Origin: Hoeflea sp.
Lineage (GTDB): Bacteria > Pseudomonadota > Alphaproteobacteria > Rhizobiales > Rhizobiaceae
Reading direction: 5' to 3'
Length of the DNA stretch: 64,000 nt
Assembly: GCF_002733955.1 (NCBI RefSeq)
Contig: NZ_NVXQ01000021.1
Location: 62,001-126,000, forward strand
A program made the translations under genes and the position numbers. The notes below the pieces were generated by a model. That model made no database searches. It was not told where the DNA came from and saw nothing but the letters and a program-made list of their open reading frames with translations. Of the stretch, positions 52,753 to 61,945 are shown in pieces (within the stretch, counting starts at the first letter, position 1; each line of letters opens with the position of its first letter).

Positions 52753-53493
52753 TCAGTTGCCCTCCAAGCGGTTTTCGAACAGGGTCGAGCGGCTGCCGCG
52801 CAAGATGATGTCAAAACGATAGGTCAGCGAGTCCATCGGCGCCGAGGATTCCATGTCGAGCCGTGCGACCAGCTTGTCGATGGCAGCCGGATCATTGATC
52901 GTCTTGACGATCGGACAGCGCGGGATCAGCGGGTCACCTTCGAAATACATCTGCGTGATCAGGCGCTGGGCAAAGGCCTGACCGAAGACGGAGATGTGGA
53001 TGTGCGCCGGACGCCAGTCGTTGGGACCGTTCGGCCAGGGGTAGGGACCGGGACGCACCGTGCGGAAGGCGTAGGCGCCGTCATCACCGGTCACCGTCCG
53101 CCCGCAGCCGCCGAAGTTCGGATCGAGCGGCGCCAGGTAAATGTCCTTCTTGTGGCGGTAGCGGCCGCCGGCGTTGGCCTGCCAGAATTCGAGCAGGACG
53201 TTGGGAACGGGCTGTCCGCGTTCATCCATCACCCGGCCCTGAACTACAATGCGCTCGCCGATGGCGCTCATGCCGGGCTGGGCGAAGTTGAGTGTCAGGT
53301 CATTGTCGAGCTGTCCGATCATGTCGTGCCCGAAGGCAGGGCCGGTGGTTTCAGACAGCGTGTTGGCGAAGGCGATCAGCGGCCTCTGGGGCGCGCGCAG
53401 GACCGAGGACTTGTAGCCCGGTGCGTAGGCCTGGGGATGCCATGCACGGTCTCTGGGGAAATAATTCGCGGCTTGAGGTCTGCTGTTTTTCAT
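52753..53493 (-). CDS. pcaH: Protocatechuate 3,4-dioxygenase beta subunit PcaH
   Basis: The 246-residue catalytic subunit that opens the protocatechuate ring between C3 and C4 using Fe(III). Iron ligands are visible: a Tyr in GGRYRHKKD near residue 112, a Tyr in [12 protein letters not shown] near 150 and two His in [11 protein letters not shown] near 165. The N-terminal [20 protein letters not shown] is typical. It overlaps pcaC by 4 bases and its start follows GAGGGAGG. Confidence 0.96.
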   Translation of the reverse strand: MKNSRPQAANYFPRDRAWHPQAYAPGYKSSVLRAPQRPLIAFANTLSETTGPAFGHDMIGQLDNDLTLNFAQPGMSAIGERIVVQGRVMDERGQPVPNVLLEFWQANAGGRYRHKKDIYLAPLDPNFGGCGRTVTGDDGAYAFRTVRPGPYPWPNGPNDWRPAHIHISVFGQAFAQRLITQMYFEGDPLIPRCPIVKTINDPAAIDKLVARLDMESSAPMDSLTYRFDIILRGSRSTLFENRLEGN

Positions 53494-53882
53494 GGCTTCG
53501 ATCCTCCCTCAGCGGCCTTCATCTCGGCCAGGGTTCGTTTGGCAATGCGGAAGGCGGTGTTGGCTGCGGGCACACCGGCATAGATCGCCACATGCATCAG
53601 CGCTTCGCGGATGTCGTCTTCGGTGGCGCCGGTGTTGGCTGTGGCGCGAACGTGCATGGCGACTTCCTCCTCATGACCGAGGGCTGCCAGCAGGGCAATG
53701 GTGACGATCGAGCGGTCGCGCTTGCTCCAGTTCGGGCGGGACCAGAGGCCTTCCCAGGCGCTTGTTGTGATCAAATCCTGAAAAGGTTCGTCAAAGGGCG
53801 TCTTCGCCGCAATCGCCCGGTCCACATGGGCGTCACCCAAGACCGAACGGCGTGTCTGTTCGCCTTTGGATTTTGCTTCCAC
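53490..53882 (-). CDS. pcaC: 4-carboxymuconolactone decarboxylase PcaC
   Basis: A 130-residue helical AhpD/CMD-fold enzyme that decarboxylates gamma-carboxymuconolactone to beta-ketoadipate enol-lactone. [20 protein letters not shown] near residue 14 and [20 protein letters not shown] near 57 are characteristic. The GTG at 53882 is preferred because AGGGAGG lies 7 bases upstream and the length then equals the family norm; a GTG at 53915 would add 11 residues. It is first in the operon, facing pcaQ. Confidence 0.93.
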   Translation of the reverse strand: MEAKSKGEQTRRSVLGDAHVDRAIAAKTPFDEPFQDLITTSAWEGLWSRPNWSKRDRSIVTIALLAALGHEEEVAMHVRATANTGATEDDIREALMHVAIYAGVPAANTAFRIAKRTLAEMKAAEGGSKP

Positions 53883-53977
53883 CCCGAGAACCTCCCTGTT
53901 TGTCTCAGCCTTCACTTTACATATTGGAATGGAAATGAATAATGATTTTTTGACGCAGTTATGATCGCGAAACTGAT

Positions 53978-54895
53978 ATGGATATATCCCGGCGCATCAA
54001 GATCCGGCATCTCGAAGCCTTTGTCGAAGTGGCGCGCCAGAAAAGCGTCGGCCGCGCGGCAATCACGCTGTCGTTGACCCAGCCGGCAGTGACGCGGACG
54101 ATACGCGAGCTCGAGCAGATCGTCGGCGCGGCGCTGATCGAGCGCGATGGCCGGGGCATCAAGCTGTCGCACCAGGGCGAGGTCTTCCTTTCGCATGCCG
54201 GCTCGGGGCTGGCGGCGGTGCGCGGCGGCATTGCGGCACTGGCCAATGTCGCCACCGTGGCGGGGCCTCCGGTGCGCATCGGGGCGCTGCCGACGGTATC
54301 CGTCACCATCATGCCTGGCGCCGTGGACGATTTCCTGGATTCGGGGCTGAAAAGCCCGCTCAGAGTGACGACCGGTGAAAACCGGGTGCTGCTCGACCAG
54401 TTGCGCAAGGGCGATCTCGATCTGGTGATGGGACGGATGCCGGCGCCCGAGAACATGACAAGCCTGCGCTTCGAGCCGCTTTACCGCGACCGGGTGGTGT
54501 TTATCGTTCACAACACGCATCCGCTTTCGGGCCAGAGGCAGGTGGCGGCGGACATCCTTTCCCGCTACCCGGTTCTGGTGCCGCCGGCGGGGTCGATCAT
54601 CCATCCATTTGTCGAGCGGGTGATGCTGGAGCAGGGCATGGCGCCGCCGGTGCAGGCGGTGGAGACAGTGTCGGACAGTTTCGGCCGCGCCTTCCTGCGC
54701 TCCACCAATGCGATCTGGATCATTTCGCGCGGTGTGGTGGCGGCGGAACTTGCGTCGGGCGAATTTATCGAACTGCCGATCGATACCGGCTCGACCATGG
54801 GGGCGGTGGGCCTGATCACGCGCGACATCGACCGGCCACATGATGCCGCCCTGTTCTTCGCCGACATACTGCGGCGGCGCTCGTCACAGAGCTGA
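53978..54895 (+). CDS. pcaQ: LysR-type regulator PcaQ
   Basis: A 305-residue LysR-family activator. The N-terminal winged helix reads IRHLEAFVEVARQKSVGRAA (residues 9-28), then LSLTQPAVTRTIRELEQIVG. The C-terminal periplasmic-binding-like domain includes LRVTTGENRVLLDQLRKGDL near 129. It lies divergent from pcaC with 95 bases between the chosen starts, the standard pcaQ-pca layout in rhizobia, where beta-carboxymuconate acts as the inducer. I could not point to a clear PcaQ site in the gap. Confidence 0.94.
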   Translation: MDISRRIKIRHLEAFVEVARQKSVGRAAITLSLTQPAVTRTIRELEQIVGAALIERDGRGIKLSHQGEVFLSHAGSGLAAVRGGIAALANVATVAGPPVRIGALPTVSVTIMPGAVDDFLDSGLKSPLRVTTGENRVLLDQLRKGDLDLVMGRMPAPENMTSLRFEPLYRDRVVFIVHNTHPLSGQRQVAADILSRYPVLVPPAGSIIHPFVERVMLEQGMAPPVQAVETVSDSFGRAFLRSTNAIWIISRGVVAAELASGEFIELPIDTGSTMGAVGLITRDIDRPHDAALFFADILRRRSSQS

Positions 54896-54993
54896 ACGGT
54901 TTCGATCAAGTTCTTGCCGGCATTGACTGGTGCGAGACGGCTGTGCGCCCTACATGCACCTCGGATTACGTGGGCAAGGGGCATTGGCATTTC

Positions 54994-55989
54994 ATGCAAG
55001 ATATTCTGGCGCTGGCAAGCGCGAACCTTCTGTCGCCGGCGGTGCTGTTTTTCGCGCTTGGCTTCCTGGGGACGATCGCCGGCGCGCATCTGACATTGCC
55101 GGAGGCTGTAGCCAAGACCCTGTCGATCTACCTGATGCTGGCGATCGGCTTCAAGGGCGGGGTTGCTGTCGCCGAGCATGGCCTTGGGATCGACATCGTG
55201 CTGGCGCTGGTCGCAGGAATGGTGCTTTCGGCGCTCATTCCGCTGGTGGCTTTTGGCCTGCTCACGGTGATGGCGCGGCTGGACCGGGTCGACCGCGCGG
55301 CGGTTGCCGCCCATTACGGTTCGATCTCGATTGTAACCTTTGTTGCTGCAGGCGAGGCCCTGCGGGTCGCCGGTCTGAGTTTTGAAGGCTACCTGGTTGC
55401 TGTTGCAGCGGTGATGGAAACGCCTGCCATCCTGGTTGCGCTCTATTTGGCGCATGCCGGCAAACCTGCATCCGAAGCTGCTGCCAAGCCCGGCGGGCGT
55501 CAGGAAAGGTTGTTGACCGAAGTCATGCTCAACTCGTCTGTCGTGGTTCTGGTCGGTTCGTTCGTGATCGGATTTCTGGCCGGACCGAAGGGGCTCGCCG
55601 ATATTGCTCCCTTCATCGTCGATCCGTTCAAGGGCGTGCTGTGTCTGTTTCTGCTCGACATGGGCGCCGTGGCCGGACGCGGCATCCGCTCGGGGTGGAA
55701 GCACATGAGCCCGGGGCTGGTGCTGTTCGGCCTGATCATGCCTTACATAGGCGCCGTCTTCGCGCTTGGTGCCGGGCTTGCGATCGGGCTTTCGACCGGC
55801 GGCGTGGCGCTGTTGATGGTGCTTGGTGCTTCCGCCTCCTACATTGCCGTGCCCGCCGCGCTACGGCTGGCGCTTCCCGAGGCGAGGCCGTCCATCTATC
55901 TGACCCTGTCGCTCGGCATTACCTTTCCGATGAACCTGACCATCGGCATTCCCGCCTATATCGCATTGGCGCAGATGGCGTCGGGCTAA
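54994..55989 (+). CDS. sbtA: SbtA-family (DUF897) sodium-dependent bicarbonate permease
   Basis: A 331-residue membrane protein with about ten spans in two halves. SPAVLFFALGFLGTIAGAHL (about residues 14-33), LMLAIGFKGGVAVAEHGLG near 47 and AHYGSISIVTFVAAGEALR near 107 match the SbtA/DUF897 family. So do the second-half repeat CLFLLDMGAVAGRGI and the end LSLGITFPMNLTIGIPAYI. In cyanobacteria SbtA takes up bicarbonate with sodium. The ATG at 54994 is the family-like start; ribosome-site support is weak. It precedes an SbtB-like gene by 14 bases, which supports the call. Confidence 0.88.
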   Translation: MQDILALASANLLSPAVLFFALGFLGTIAGAHLTLPEAVAKTLSIYLMLAIGFKGGVAVAEHGLGIDIVLALVAGMVLSALIPLVAFGLLTVMARLDRVDRAAVAAHYGSISIVTFVAAGEALRVAGLSFEGYLVAVAAVMETPAILVALYLAHAGKPASEAAAKPGGRQERLLTEVMLNSSVVVLVGSFVIGFLAGPKGLADIAPFIVDPFKGVLCLFLLDMGAVAGRGIRSGWKHMSPGLVLFGLIMPYIGAVFALGAGLAIGLSTGGVALLMVLGASASYIAVPAALRLALPEARPSIYLTLSLGITFPMNLTIGIPAYIALAQMASG

Positions 55990-56003
55990 CCGAGGAGATC
56001 ACC

Positions 56004-56315
56004 ATGCATACATTTGCAAAGAAGCAGATCCAGATCATTTGCGAACGGCCGATCCTCAAGCGTGTCCAGCGGCATCTGACCGAGGCCGGGGTCAAGGGCT
56101 TTACGGTGTTTCCGGCGCTGTCCGGATCGGGGTCTGAGGGGGAATGGGACCGCGAGGGGATGATCGGCGATGCCGGTCAGATGGTTATGGTGCTGGTGGT
56201 GCTTGACCCCGAAGATCTGGATCGGGTTCTCACCGACATCTTCGATGTGGTCAGCCCGCAAATGGGCGTGATCACCATCAGCGATGTGGAAGTGGTGCGG
56301 CCCGATCGGTTCTGA
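56004..56315 (+). CDS. sbtB: SbtB-like PII-type signalling protein
   Basis: A 103-residue PII-like protein. QIQIICERPILKRVQRHLTE (residues 8-27) and VKGFTVFPALSGSGSEGEWD near 30 are the N-terminal half and the T-loop region. MVMVLVVLDPEDLDRVLTDI near 60 is the second ferredoxin-like half. The uridylylated Tyr of GlnB is absent, as in SbtB. SbtB trimers bind cyclic nucleotides or adenylates and control SbtA. The start follows GAGGAG by 6 bases, and the gene is coupled closely to sbtA. Confidence 0.87.
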   Translation: MHTFAKKQIQIICERPILKRVQRHLTEAGVKGFTVFPALSGSGSEGEWDREGMIGDAGQMVMVLVVLDPEDLDRVLTDIFDVVSPQMGVITISDVEVVRPDRF

Positions 56316-56360
56316 ACGATCAAAGCGAAGCTGCGCCGAAACAGGCAAGCGTATTGTGGT

Positions 56361-56378
56361 TTTCGTTTCTTTCGTTTT
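56361..56378. promoter_or_regulatory. Tandem TTTCG words upstream of glpR, possible autoregulatory operator
   Basis: TTTCG at 56361-56365 and 56370-56374 form a 9-base direct repeat 42-59 bases before the glpR ATG. The same word recurs before glpD (40792-40834). Binding by the encoded DeoR-type repressor is plausible but unproven. Confidence 0.45.
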
Positions 56379-56419
56379 AGACTGGTTGCGAAACCTGCAA
56401 CCTTCGGAAGACGATCCAG

Positions 56420-57190
56420 ATGTATCTTGCGCCGCGCCACTCCGAAATAATCGAACTTGCGAAGACAGAGGGCAGGGTTCTGGTTGACGAGTTGGCGACC
56501 CGCTTCGATGTGACGCCGCAGACCATCCGCAAGGACCTCAACGATCTGTGCGAACGGCAATTGCTGATGCGCATCCATGGCGGGGCGGTGATCCCGTCGA
56601 GCACGCAAAACATGGAATATGCCCAGCGCGGCAAGATTGCCGCAGATGAAAAGCAGACCATCGGCGAGGCGGCCGCGAAACTGATCGGCGACAATGCCTC
56701 GCTGTTCATCAATATCGGGACAACAACCGAGGCAGTGAGCCAGGCGCTGTTGCGGCACGGGCCATTGATGATCATCACCAACAACATCAATGTTGCCAAC
56801 CGGATGCGGCCCTTTACCCAGTTCGAGGTGGTGATTGCCGGTGGCGTGGTGCGCGCCTCCGACGGCGGCATTGTCGGCGAGGCGGCGGTGGATTTTATCC
56901 GCCAGTTCAAGGTGGATTACGCGGTGATCGGCACCTCGGCGATTGATCCGGACGGGGCGCTGCTCGACTATGATTTCCGCGAAGTGAAGGTGGCGCAAGC
57001 CATCATTGCCAATGCGCGCCACGTGATCCTGGTGGCCGATTCAACGAAGTTCGAACGCACGGCGCCGGTGCGCATCGGGCATCTCGAGCAGGTCGACACG
57101 TTCGTCACCGATCAGTGTCCGGACGAAAGGGTGCGCAAGATCTGCCGCGAATTCGATGTTGAACTGATCGAGACTATGCGTCATCCCTAA
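56420..57190 (+). CDS. glpR: DeoR-family repressor, GlpR-like
   Basis: A 256-residue DeoR-family regulator. The N-terminal helix-turn-helix reads LVDELATRFDVTPQTIRKDL (residues 21-40), followed by the family block LMRIHGGAVIP. The sugar-phosphate-binding domain has INIGTTTEAVSQAL near 97, VIAGGVVRASDGGIVGEAA near 139 and ILVADSTKFERTAPVRIG near 203. These match GlpR repressors that respond to glycerol 3-phosphate. The glp genes lie 14 kb away at 40877-43944 rather than adjacent. It is 104 bases after sbtB. Confidence 0.88.
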   Translation: MYLAPRHSEIIELAKTEGRVLVDELATRFDVTPQTIRKDLNDLCERQLLMRIHGGAVIPSSTQNMEYAQRGKIAADEKQTIGEAAAKLIGDNASLFINIGTTTEAVSQALLRHGPLMIITNNINVANRMRPFTQFEVVIAGGVVRASDGGIVGEAAVDFIRQFKVDYAVIGTSAIDPDGALLDYDFREVKVAQAIIANARHVILVADSTKFERTAPVRIGHLEQVDTFVTDQCPDERVRKICREFDVELIETMRHP

Positions 57191-57463
57191 TATTTCGAAG
57201 GGCTGAAGTTCAGCTTGGTCACGGGGCGGTTCTACTGCAAACATTGGCTCTGTGCTATCTGTTGCCACGATGCCACTGAGGTAAAACATTGGCTTTCAGG
57301 CGGCAGTTTCTTGACTGCTGTCCTTTTTTGACCGGACGTCTGTCACTATATATCCGAAAATACGGAAATCCGTTTGCGGCAAACCGCCGGTCAACGTGGA
57401 TGTTGCATTTAGCCTGGCTTCACATGAGCCGTTGCGCATTATTAAATTGAGAGCAGGTTCATC

Positions 57464-58606
57464 ATGGCATTGCCAAGGTTTCACACCGTCGCAGCTTTCG
57501 TCGTGCTGGCTGTTTCTGCAGCCTGGGTGCTGACCGGCGAGTTCTCGTCGATCGGCAGCGCTGCGCAGGAGTCAGGTGACGAGCCAAAGGCCGAGCAGGC
57601 CGCTCCGGCCACCGAAAAGGCCCTGCGCACGGTCGCCGTGATCGAGCCCGACTTCATCCAGCACAACCGCATTATCCGGATTTCCGGGGTGACGGCGCCG
57701 GACAAGCGGACGACGCTTGCCACCCGCAGCGCCGGAATTCTTGGTGAGCTGAAGGTGGAAAAGGGCGACCGGGTGCAGGCGGGCGACGTCATCCTGGTGC
57801 TCGATGGCGCCGAGAAACAGGCGATGGTGGACACGGCAAAGGCGCTGCTGGATCAGCGGCGCAAGGAAGCCGACAATGTCGAGCGGCTGGTCAAGACCGG
57901 CATCGCGCCAACAACACAGATGGACAATGCCCGTTCGGCCCTGGCCTCGGCGCGCTCGCAGCTTGAAACGGCCCAGGCCGAAATCGACCGCTTGACGGTC
58001 GTCGCGCCGTTTTCCGGCGTCATCGACCAGGTCAAGGTCGAAGAGGGCAGCTGGCTTCCCTCGGGAGAGGCTGCCGCGGTTCTGCTGCAGCTTGATCCGG
58101 TGGTGGCGCTTGGCGAGGTGAGCGAGCGTGAGATCTCCCATGTCAACGTCGGCCGCGAGGCCGATGTGCGGTTGATCAGCGGCGAGATTGTCTCTGGAAC
58201 TGTCCGGCATGTCAGTCTTGAAGCGACGGCCGGGACACGGACATTCCCGATCGAGGTTGCCATTCCAAATCCCGACAACAAGGTGCCCTCGGGCATGACG
58301 GCCGAGATCATGGTCAAGTCCGAAGCCGTGCGGGCGGTCAAGCTGCCGCGTTCGGTGGTGACGCTGGATCCGGCGGGGAATCTCGGGCTCAGGATCCTGA
58401 AAGGTGATGGAACGGTCGGGTTCGTGCCGATCGACCTGATCGACGACACGCCCGAAGGTCTGATCCTGAGCGGTGTGCCGGAAGACGCCAAGATCATCGT
58501 TGCCGGCCAGGACCTGGTCAGTGATGGTGAGGCCGTCAATGCGGTGCCTGCTGACTCGAGCATGATCACCGGAGCGACCGCCAGGGTGGCGGAGCAGGAG
58601 CAATGA
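57464..58606 (+). CDS. RND efflux periplasmic adaptor (membrane fusion protein)
   Basis: A 380-residue periplasmic protein with an N-terminal hydrophobic anchor (residues 8-24). The biotinyl-lipoyl half reads GILGELKVEKGDRVQAGDVI near 89. A short alpha-hairpin coiled coil follows (about 115-175), then the second lipoyl half FSGVIDQVKVEEGSWLPSGE and beta-barrel segments. It bridges the RND pump to an outer-membrane channel. The stop overlaps the pump gene by ATGA. The upstream 273 bases (57191-57463) are A+T-rich near the start, without a recognised operator; no TetR-type regulator is adjacent. Confidence 0.94.
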   Translation: MALPRFHTVAAFVVLAVSAAWVLTGEFSSIGSAAQESGDEPKAEQAAPATEKALRTVAVIEPDFIQHNRIIRISGVTAPDKRTTLATRSAGILGELKVEKGDRVQAGDVILVLDGAEKQAMVDTAKALLDQRRKEADNVERLVKTGIAPTTQMDNARSALASARSQLETAQAEIDRLTVVAPFSGVIDQVKVEEGSWLPSGEAAAVLLQLDPVVALGEVSEREISHVNVGREADVRLISGEIVSGTVRHVSLEATAGTRTFPIEVAIPNPDNKVPSGMTAEIMVKSEAVRAVKLPRSVVTLDPAGNLGLRILKGDGTVGFVPIDLIDDTPEGLILSGVPEDAKIIVAGQDLVSDGEAVNAVPADSSMITGATARVAEQEQ

Positions 58607-61600
58607 ACTTCGTCGATGTCGCGATCCGCAACGCGCGGCTGACCATCGCGGTTCTGCTGTTTCTCGTCGTCGCCGGGACGATGGCCTATATCTCGATCCC
58701 GAAGGAAGCCGAGCCCGACATCCAGATCCCGGTGATCTATGTCAGCATGGGCTATCAGGGTATCTCGCCCGAGGATTCCGAGCGCTTGCTGCTTCGCCCG
58801 ATGGAGACGAAGCTCAAGAACATTACCGGCATCAAGAAGATGACGTCGACCGCCTACCAGGGCGGCGGCAACGTGCTGATCGAATTCAACGCCGGCGCCG
58901 ATCTGGCCAAGGCGCTCGATGATGTGCGCACGAAGGTGTCCGACGCCAAGCCGGACCTGCCGCAAGGCGCGGATGAGCCGACCGTCAACGAGGTCAATAT
59001 TTCCGAGTTCCCGGTTCTGGTGGTCACACTGGCTGGCGATGTTCCCGAACGCGCGCTGACGACTGCGGCGCGTGAACTCAGGGACCGGCTCGAAGAGGTC
59101 AGCGGCGTTCTGGAAGCAAATTTGCAAGGCGCGCGCGACGATCTCGTCGAGGTGATCATCGATCCGGTCAAACTGTCGTCCTATGGCATGCAGCTTGACC
59201 AGTTGATCGGCGCCGTCAATGCGTCCAACTCGGTGGTTGCCGCCGGCGCGCTGGAAGGCGATGAAGGCCGTTACTCGATCAAGGTTCCACTGCTGATCGA
59301 AACCATCGAGGATGTGGCGAACCTGCCGATCATCGCAGGCTCGAACGCCGTGGTGCGGGCCCGCGACCTTGCCTCCATCCGCGCCTCGTTCAAGGATGCC
59401 GAGACCATCACCCGGCTCAATGGCCAGCCGGCGATTGCAATCGAGGTTTCCAAGCGTGTCGGCGCAAACCTGATCGAGACCGTTGACGCGGTCAAAGAGG
59501 TTGCCACCGCTTACAAGGACTTGCTGCCCGAAGGTGCGGTGATCAGCTTCAGCCAGGACAAGTCGACCTCGATCCGGCAGTTGCTGGGAGATCTGCAGAA
59601 CTCGGTTCTCACAGCCGTGATCCTGGTCTTCATCGTCATTCTCTATGCCCTGTCGGGCCGGGCGTCGCTGCTGATCGGCTTTGCCATTCCGGCCTCGTTC
59701 CTGATGGGCATCCTGGGGCTGTCGCTGGCCGGGCTGACGGTCAATATCGTGGTGCTGTTCAGCCTGATCCTGGCCGTGGGCATGCTGGTGGATGATGCCA
59801 TAATCGTCACGGAGTTTGCCGAACGCCGGATGAGCGAGGGCATGGAGCGGAAAGAGGCATTCTCGCTGGCTGCGAAACGGATGGCGGGACCGGTGGTGGC
59901 GGCGACGCTGACACGCGTGGCCGCGTTCTCGCCGCTGCTGTTCTGGCCGGGCACGGTCGGCGAGTTCATGAAGTACATGCCGATCACGCTGATTGCGACC
60001 CTGTCCGCATCGCTGCTTTATGCGCTCGTCTTCACACCGACACTGGGCGCTCTGTTTGCCAAGCCAATGGTCGAGGACGGGCCGAAGCGTGACGGGCTTT
60101 ACATGAAGTTTGTCGCCCGCGCCGTGCGGCATCCCTTCATTGTCGTGTTCCTGACGCTGGCCGCGCTTGTGGTGGTGCCGGTCGCCTATGGCAAATATGG
60201 CAACGGCGTCGAGTTTTTCCCCAATGTCGAGCCGGACTATGGTCTGCTTTATGTGCATGCGCGCGGCAATCTTTCGCTTGAGGAGAAAGACGATGCGGTG
60301 CGCATGGTCGAGGAGCGGATCATCGGCTGGCCTGGCCTGACCAGCGTCTATACACGTGTTGGCAATGTCGCCGGAGGCGGCAACAACGTGGCTGAAGATG
60401 TGGTCGGCGTCATCCAATATGAATTCGTCGACTGGCGCGAGCGCAAGCCTGCCGGTGAAATCCTCGAGGATTTCCGCCGCGAGCTCACCGGCTTTCCGGG
60501 GATCGATATCGAAGTGCAGGTGCCTGAAGGTGGACCTCCAACGGGCAAGGCGATCCAGATTGAGCTGTCTGCCGCCAACCCGGCCGGACTGTCCGAGGTT
60601 GCGCGCAGGGTTGCAGCACAGCTGGAAGCCACGCCGAATGTGATCGATGTCTCCGATGGCCTGCCACCGCCCGGCGTGGACTGGGAGATCCGGGTCGACC
60701 GCTCGGTCGCCGCCCGCTACGGGATCGGTCCGTCATCGGTGGGCACGGTGGTGCAGCTGGTGACCACCGGCCTGAAGTTGACCGACTACCGGCCGGCGGG
60801 CGTCGATGACGCGGTTGATATCCGGCTCAGGCTGCCGGAGGAACGGCGTACCCTGTCGACGCTGGATGATCTGCGTATCGAAACTGCCCAGGGCTCGGTG
60901 CCGATCTCCAATTTCGTGACCCGTGTCGCGGCCCCGAGCGTCGGTACGCTGACCCGCATTGACGGTGTGCGCACGGTGACGGTGGAAGCGGGCATCAGCG
61001 AGGGTGTTCAGGCCGACGCGTTGCGGCAGGGCATTGTCGCCGAGCTGGAAAAAGCCAATCTGGAAGAGCAGGGCATCCGCTGGAAACTGGCGGGTGAGGA
61101 CGAAGAGCAGAAGGCCGCGGGCGAGTTCCTGTCCAAGGCGGCAGGTGCCGCTGTGTTCCTGATTTTTGTCGTGCTTTTGGCGCAGTTCAACAAGTTCCTC
61201 TCGGTGGCGCTGGTGCTGTCGGCGGTGGTGATGTCGACCATCGGCGTGTTCCTGGGGCTGCTGATTACCGGGCAGCCGTTTGGCGTGGTGATGACCGGGA
61301 TCGGCATCATCGCGCTTGCCGGCGTGGTGGTGAACAACAATATCGTGCTGATCGACACCTATGACCATCTGCGGCGCGAGGGGATGGACAAGCTCGATGC
61401 AATCCTCGAGACCTGCCGCGAGCGTGTGCGGCCGGTGATGCTGACCGCCGTGACCGCAATCCTGGGCGTGTTGCCGATTGCTTTCGGGGTCAATCTCGAG
61501 CTGATGGCGCATGAGACCACCTATGGGGCACCCTCGACACAGTGGTGGATCTCGCTCTCAAGCGCGATCGTGTTCGGCCTCGCGTTCTCGACCATTCTGA

Positions 61601-61746
61601 CCCTGGTGGTGACACCGTCGCTGCTGATGATCGTGACACGGTCGCAGGACAGCAAGGTGATTAATTGGTGGAACCGGATGAAGGCTCGGATCGGGCTTGG
61701 GAAAAAGCCGGCGGTTGCCAGCGCCCACGGCGAGCCTGCGGAATAG
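58603..61746 (+). CDS. RND family efflux pump, inner-membrane permease
   Basis: A 1047-residue transporter of the AcrB/HAE type. The first membrane helix (about residues 11-31) leads into the porter domain. LILAVGMLVDDAIIVTEFAE near 388-407 is the proton-relay helix with paired Asp residues, and the second half repeats it as GIIALAGVVVNNNIVLIDTY. The sequence resembles the subgroup that opens with NARLTIAVLLFLVVAGTMAY. It is coupled to its adaptor, but no outer-membrane factor gene follows, so a shared TolC is expected. The substrate is unknown. Confidence 0.95.
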   Translation: MNFVDVAIRNARLTIAVLLFLVVAGTMAYISIPKEAEPDIQIPVIYVSMGYQGISPEDSERLLLRPMETKLKNITGIKKMTSTAYQGGGNVLIEFNAGADLAKALDDVRTKVSDAKPDLPQGADEPTVNEVNISEFPVLVVTLAGDVPERALTTAARELRDRLEEVSGVLEANLQGARDDLVEVIIDPVKLSSYGMQLDQLIGAVNASNSVVAAGALEGDEGRYSIKVPLLIETIEDVANLPIIAGSNAVVRARDLASIRASFKDAETITRLNGQPAIAIEVSKRVGANLIETVDAVKEVATAYKDLLPEGAVISFSQDKSTSIRQLLGDLQNSVLTAVILVFIVILYALSGRASLLIGFAIPASFLMGILGLSLAGLTVNIVVLFSLILAVGMLVDDAIIVTEFAERRMSEGMERKEAFSLAAKRMAGPVVAATLTRVAAFSPLLFWPGTVGEFMKYMPITLIATLSASLLYALVFTPTLGALFAKPMVEDGPKRDGLYMKFVARAVRHPFIVVFLTLAALVVVPVAYGKYGNGVEFFPNVEPDYGLLYVHARGNLSLEEKDDAVRMVEERIIGWPGLTSVYTRVGNVAGGGNNVAEDVVGVIQYEFVDWRERKPAGEILEDFRRELTGFPGIDIEVQVPEGGPPTGKAIQIELSAANPAGLSEVARRVAAQLEATPNVIDVSDGLPPPGVDWEIRVDRSVAARYGIGPSSVGTVVQLVTTGLKLTDYRPAGVDDAVDIRLRLPEERRTLSTLDDLRIETAQGSVPISNFVTRVAAPSVGTLTRIDGVRTVTVEAGISEGVQADALRQGIVAELEKANLEEQGIRWKLAGEDEEQKAAGEFLSKAAGAAVFLIFVVLLAQFNKFLSVALVLSAVVMSTIGVFLGLLITGQPFGVVMTGIGIIALAGVVVNNNIVLIDTYDHLRREGMDKLDAILETCRERVRPVMLTAVTAILGVLPIAFGVNLELMAHETTYGAPSTQWWISLSSAIVFGLAFSTILTLVVTPSLLMIVTRSQDSKVINWWNRMKARIGLGKKPAVASAHGEPAE

Positions 61747-61775
61747 CCGGTTTTCCTGATTTGACTGACTTGAAT

Positions 61776-61810
61776 GGGCGCTCGGGCTATCGGCCGGAGC
61801 GCCCTTTCTC
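61776..61810 (+). terminator. Rho-independent terminator after the RND operon
   Basis: An 8-bp stem (61776-61783 with 61797-61804) is followed by TTTCTCTT. It lies 30 bases after the pump stop and before the convergent TRAP operon. Confidence 0.75.
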
Positions 61811-61945
61811 TTGGCGAAGATGATCTAAGCTAACGGTCGCTGTTACCTGGAGGCTGCATGCCACTCTTAGGCCCTCCACAGGAGCATACCGTTTTATCGG
61901 TCTGCACACCGCTGCGAGTTTTCGGAAGCTGGAAACGCTGACCCG

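Noticed and set aside
57853-60417. 854-residue minus-strand open frame opposite the RND adaptor and pump
   Set aside because: It is a shadow of two clear RND genes in high-GC DNA; its translation is His/Arg/Asp-rich with no family blocks.
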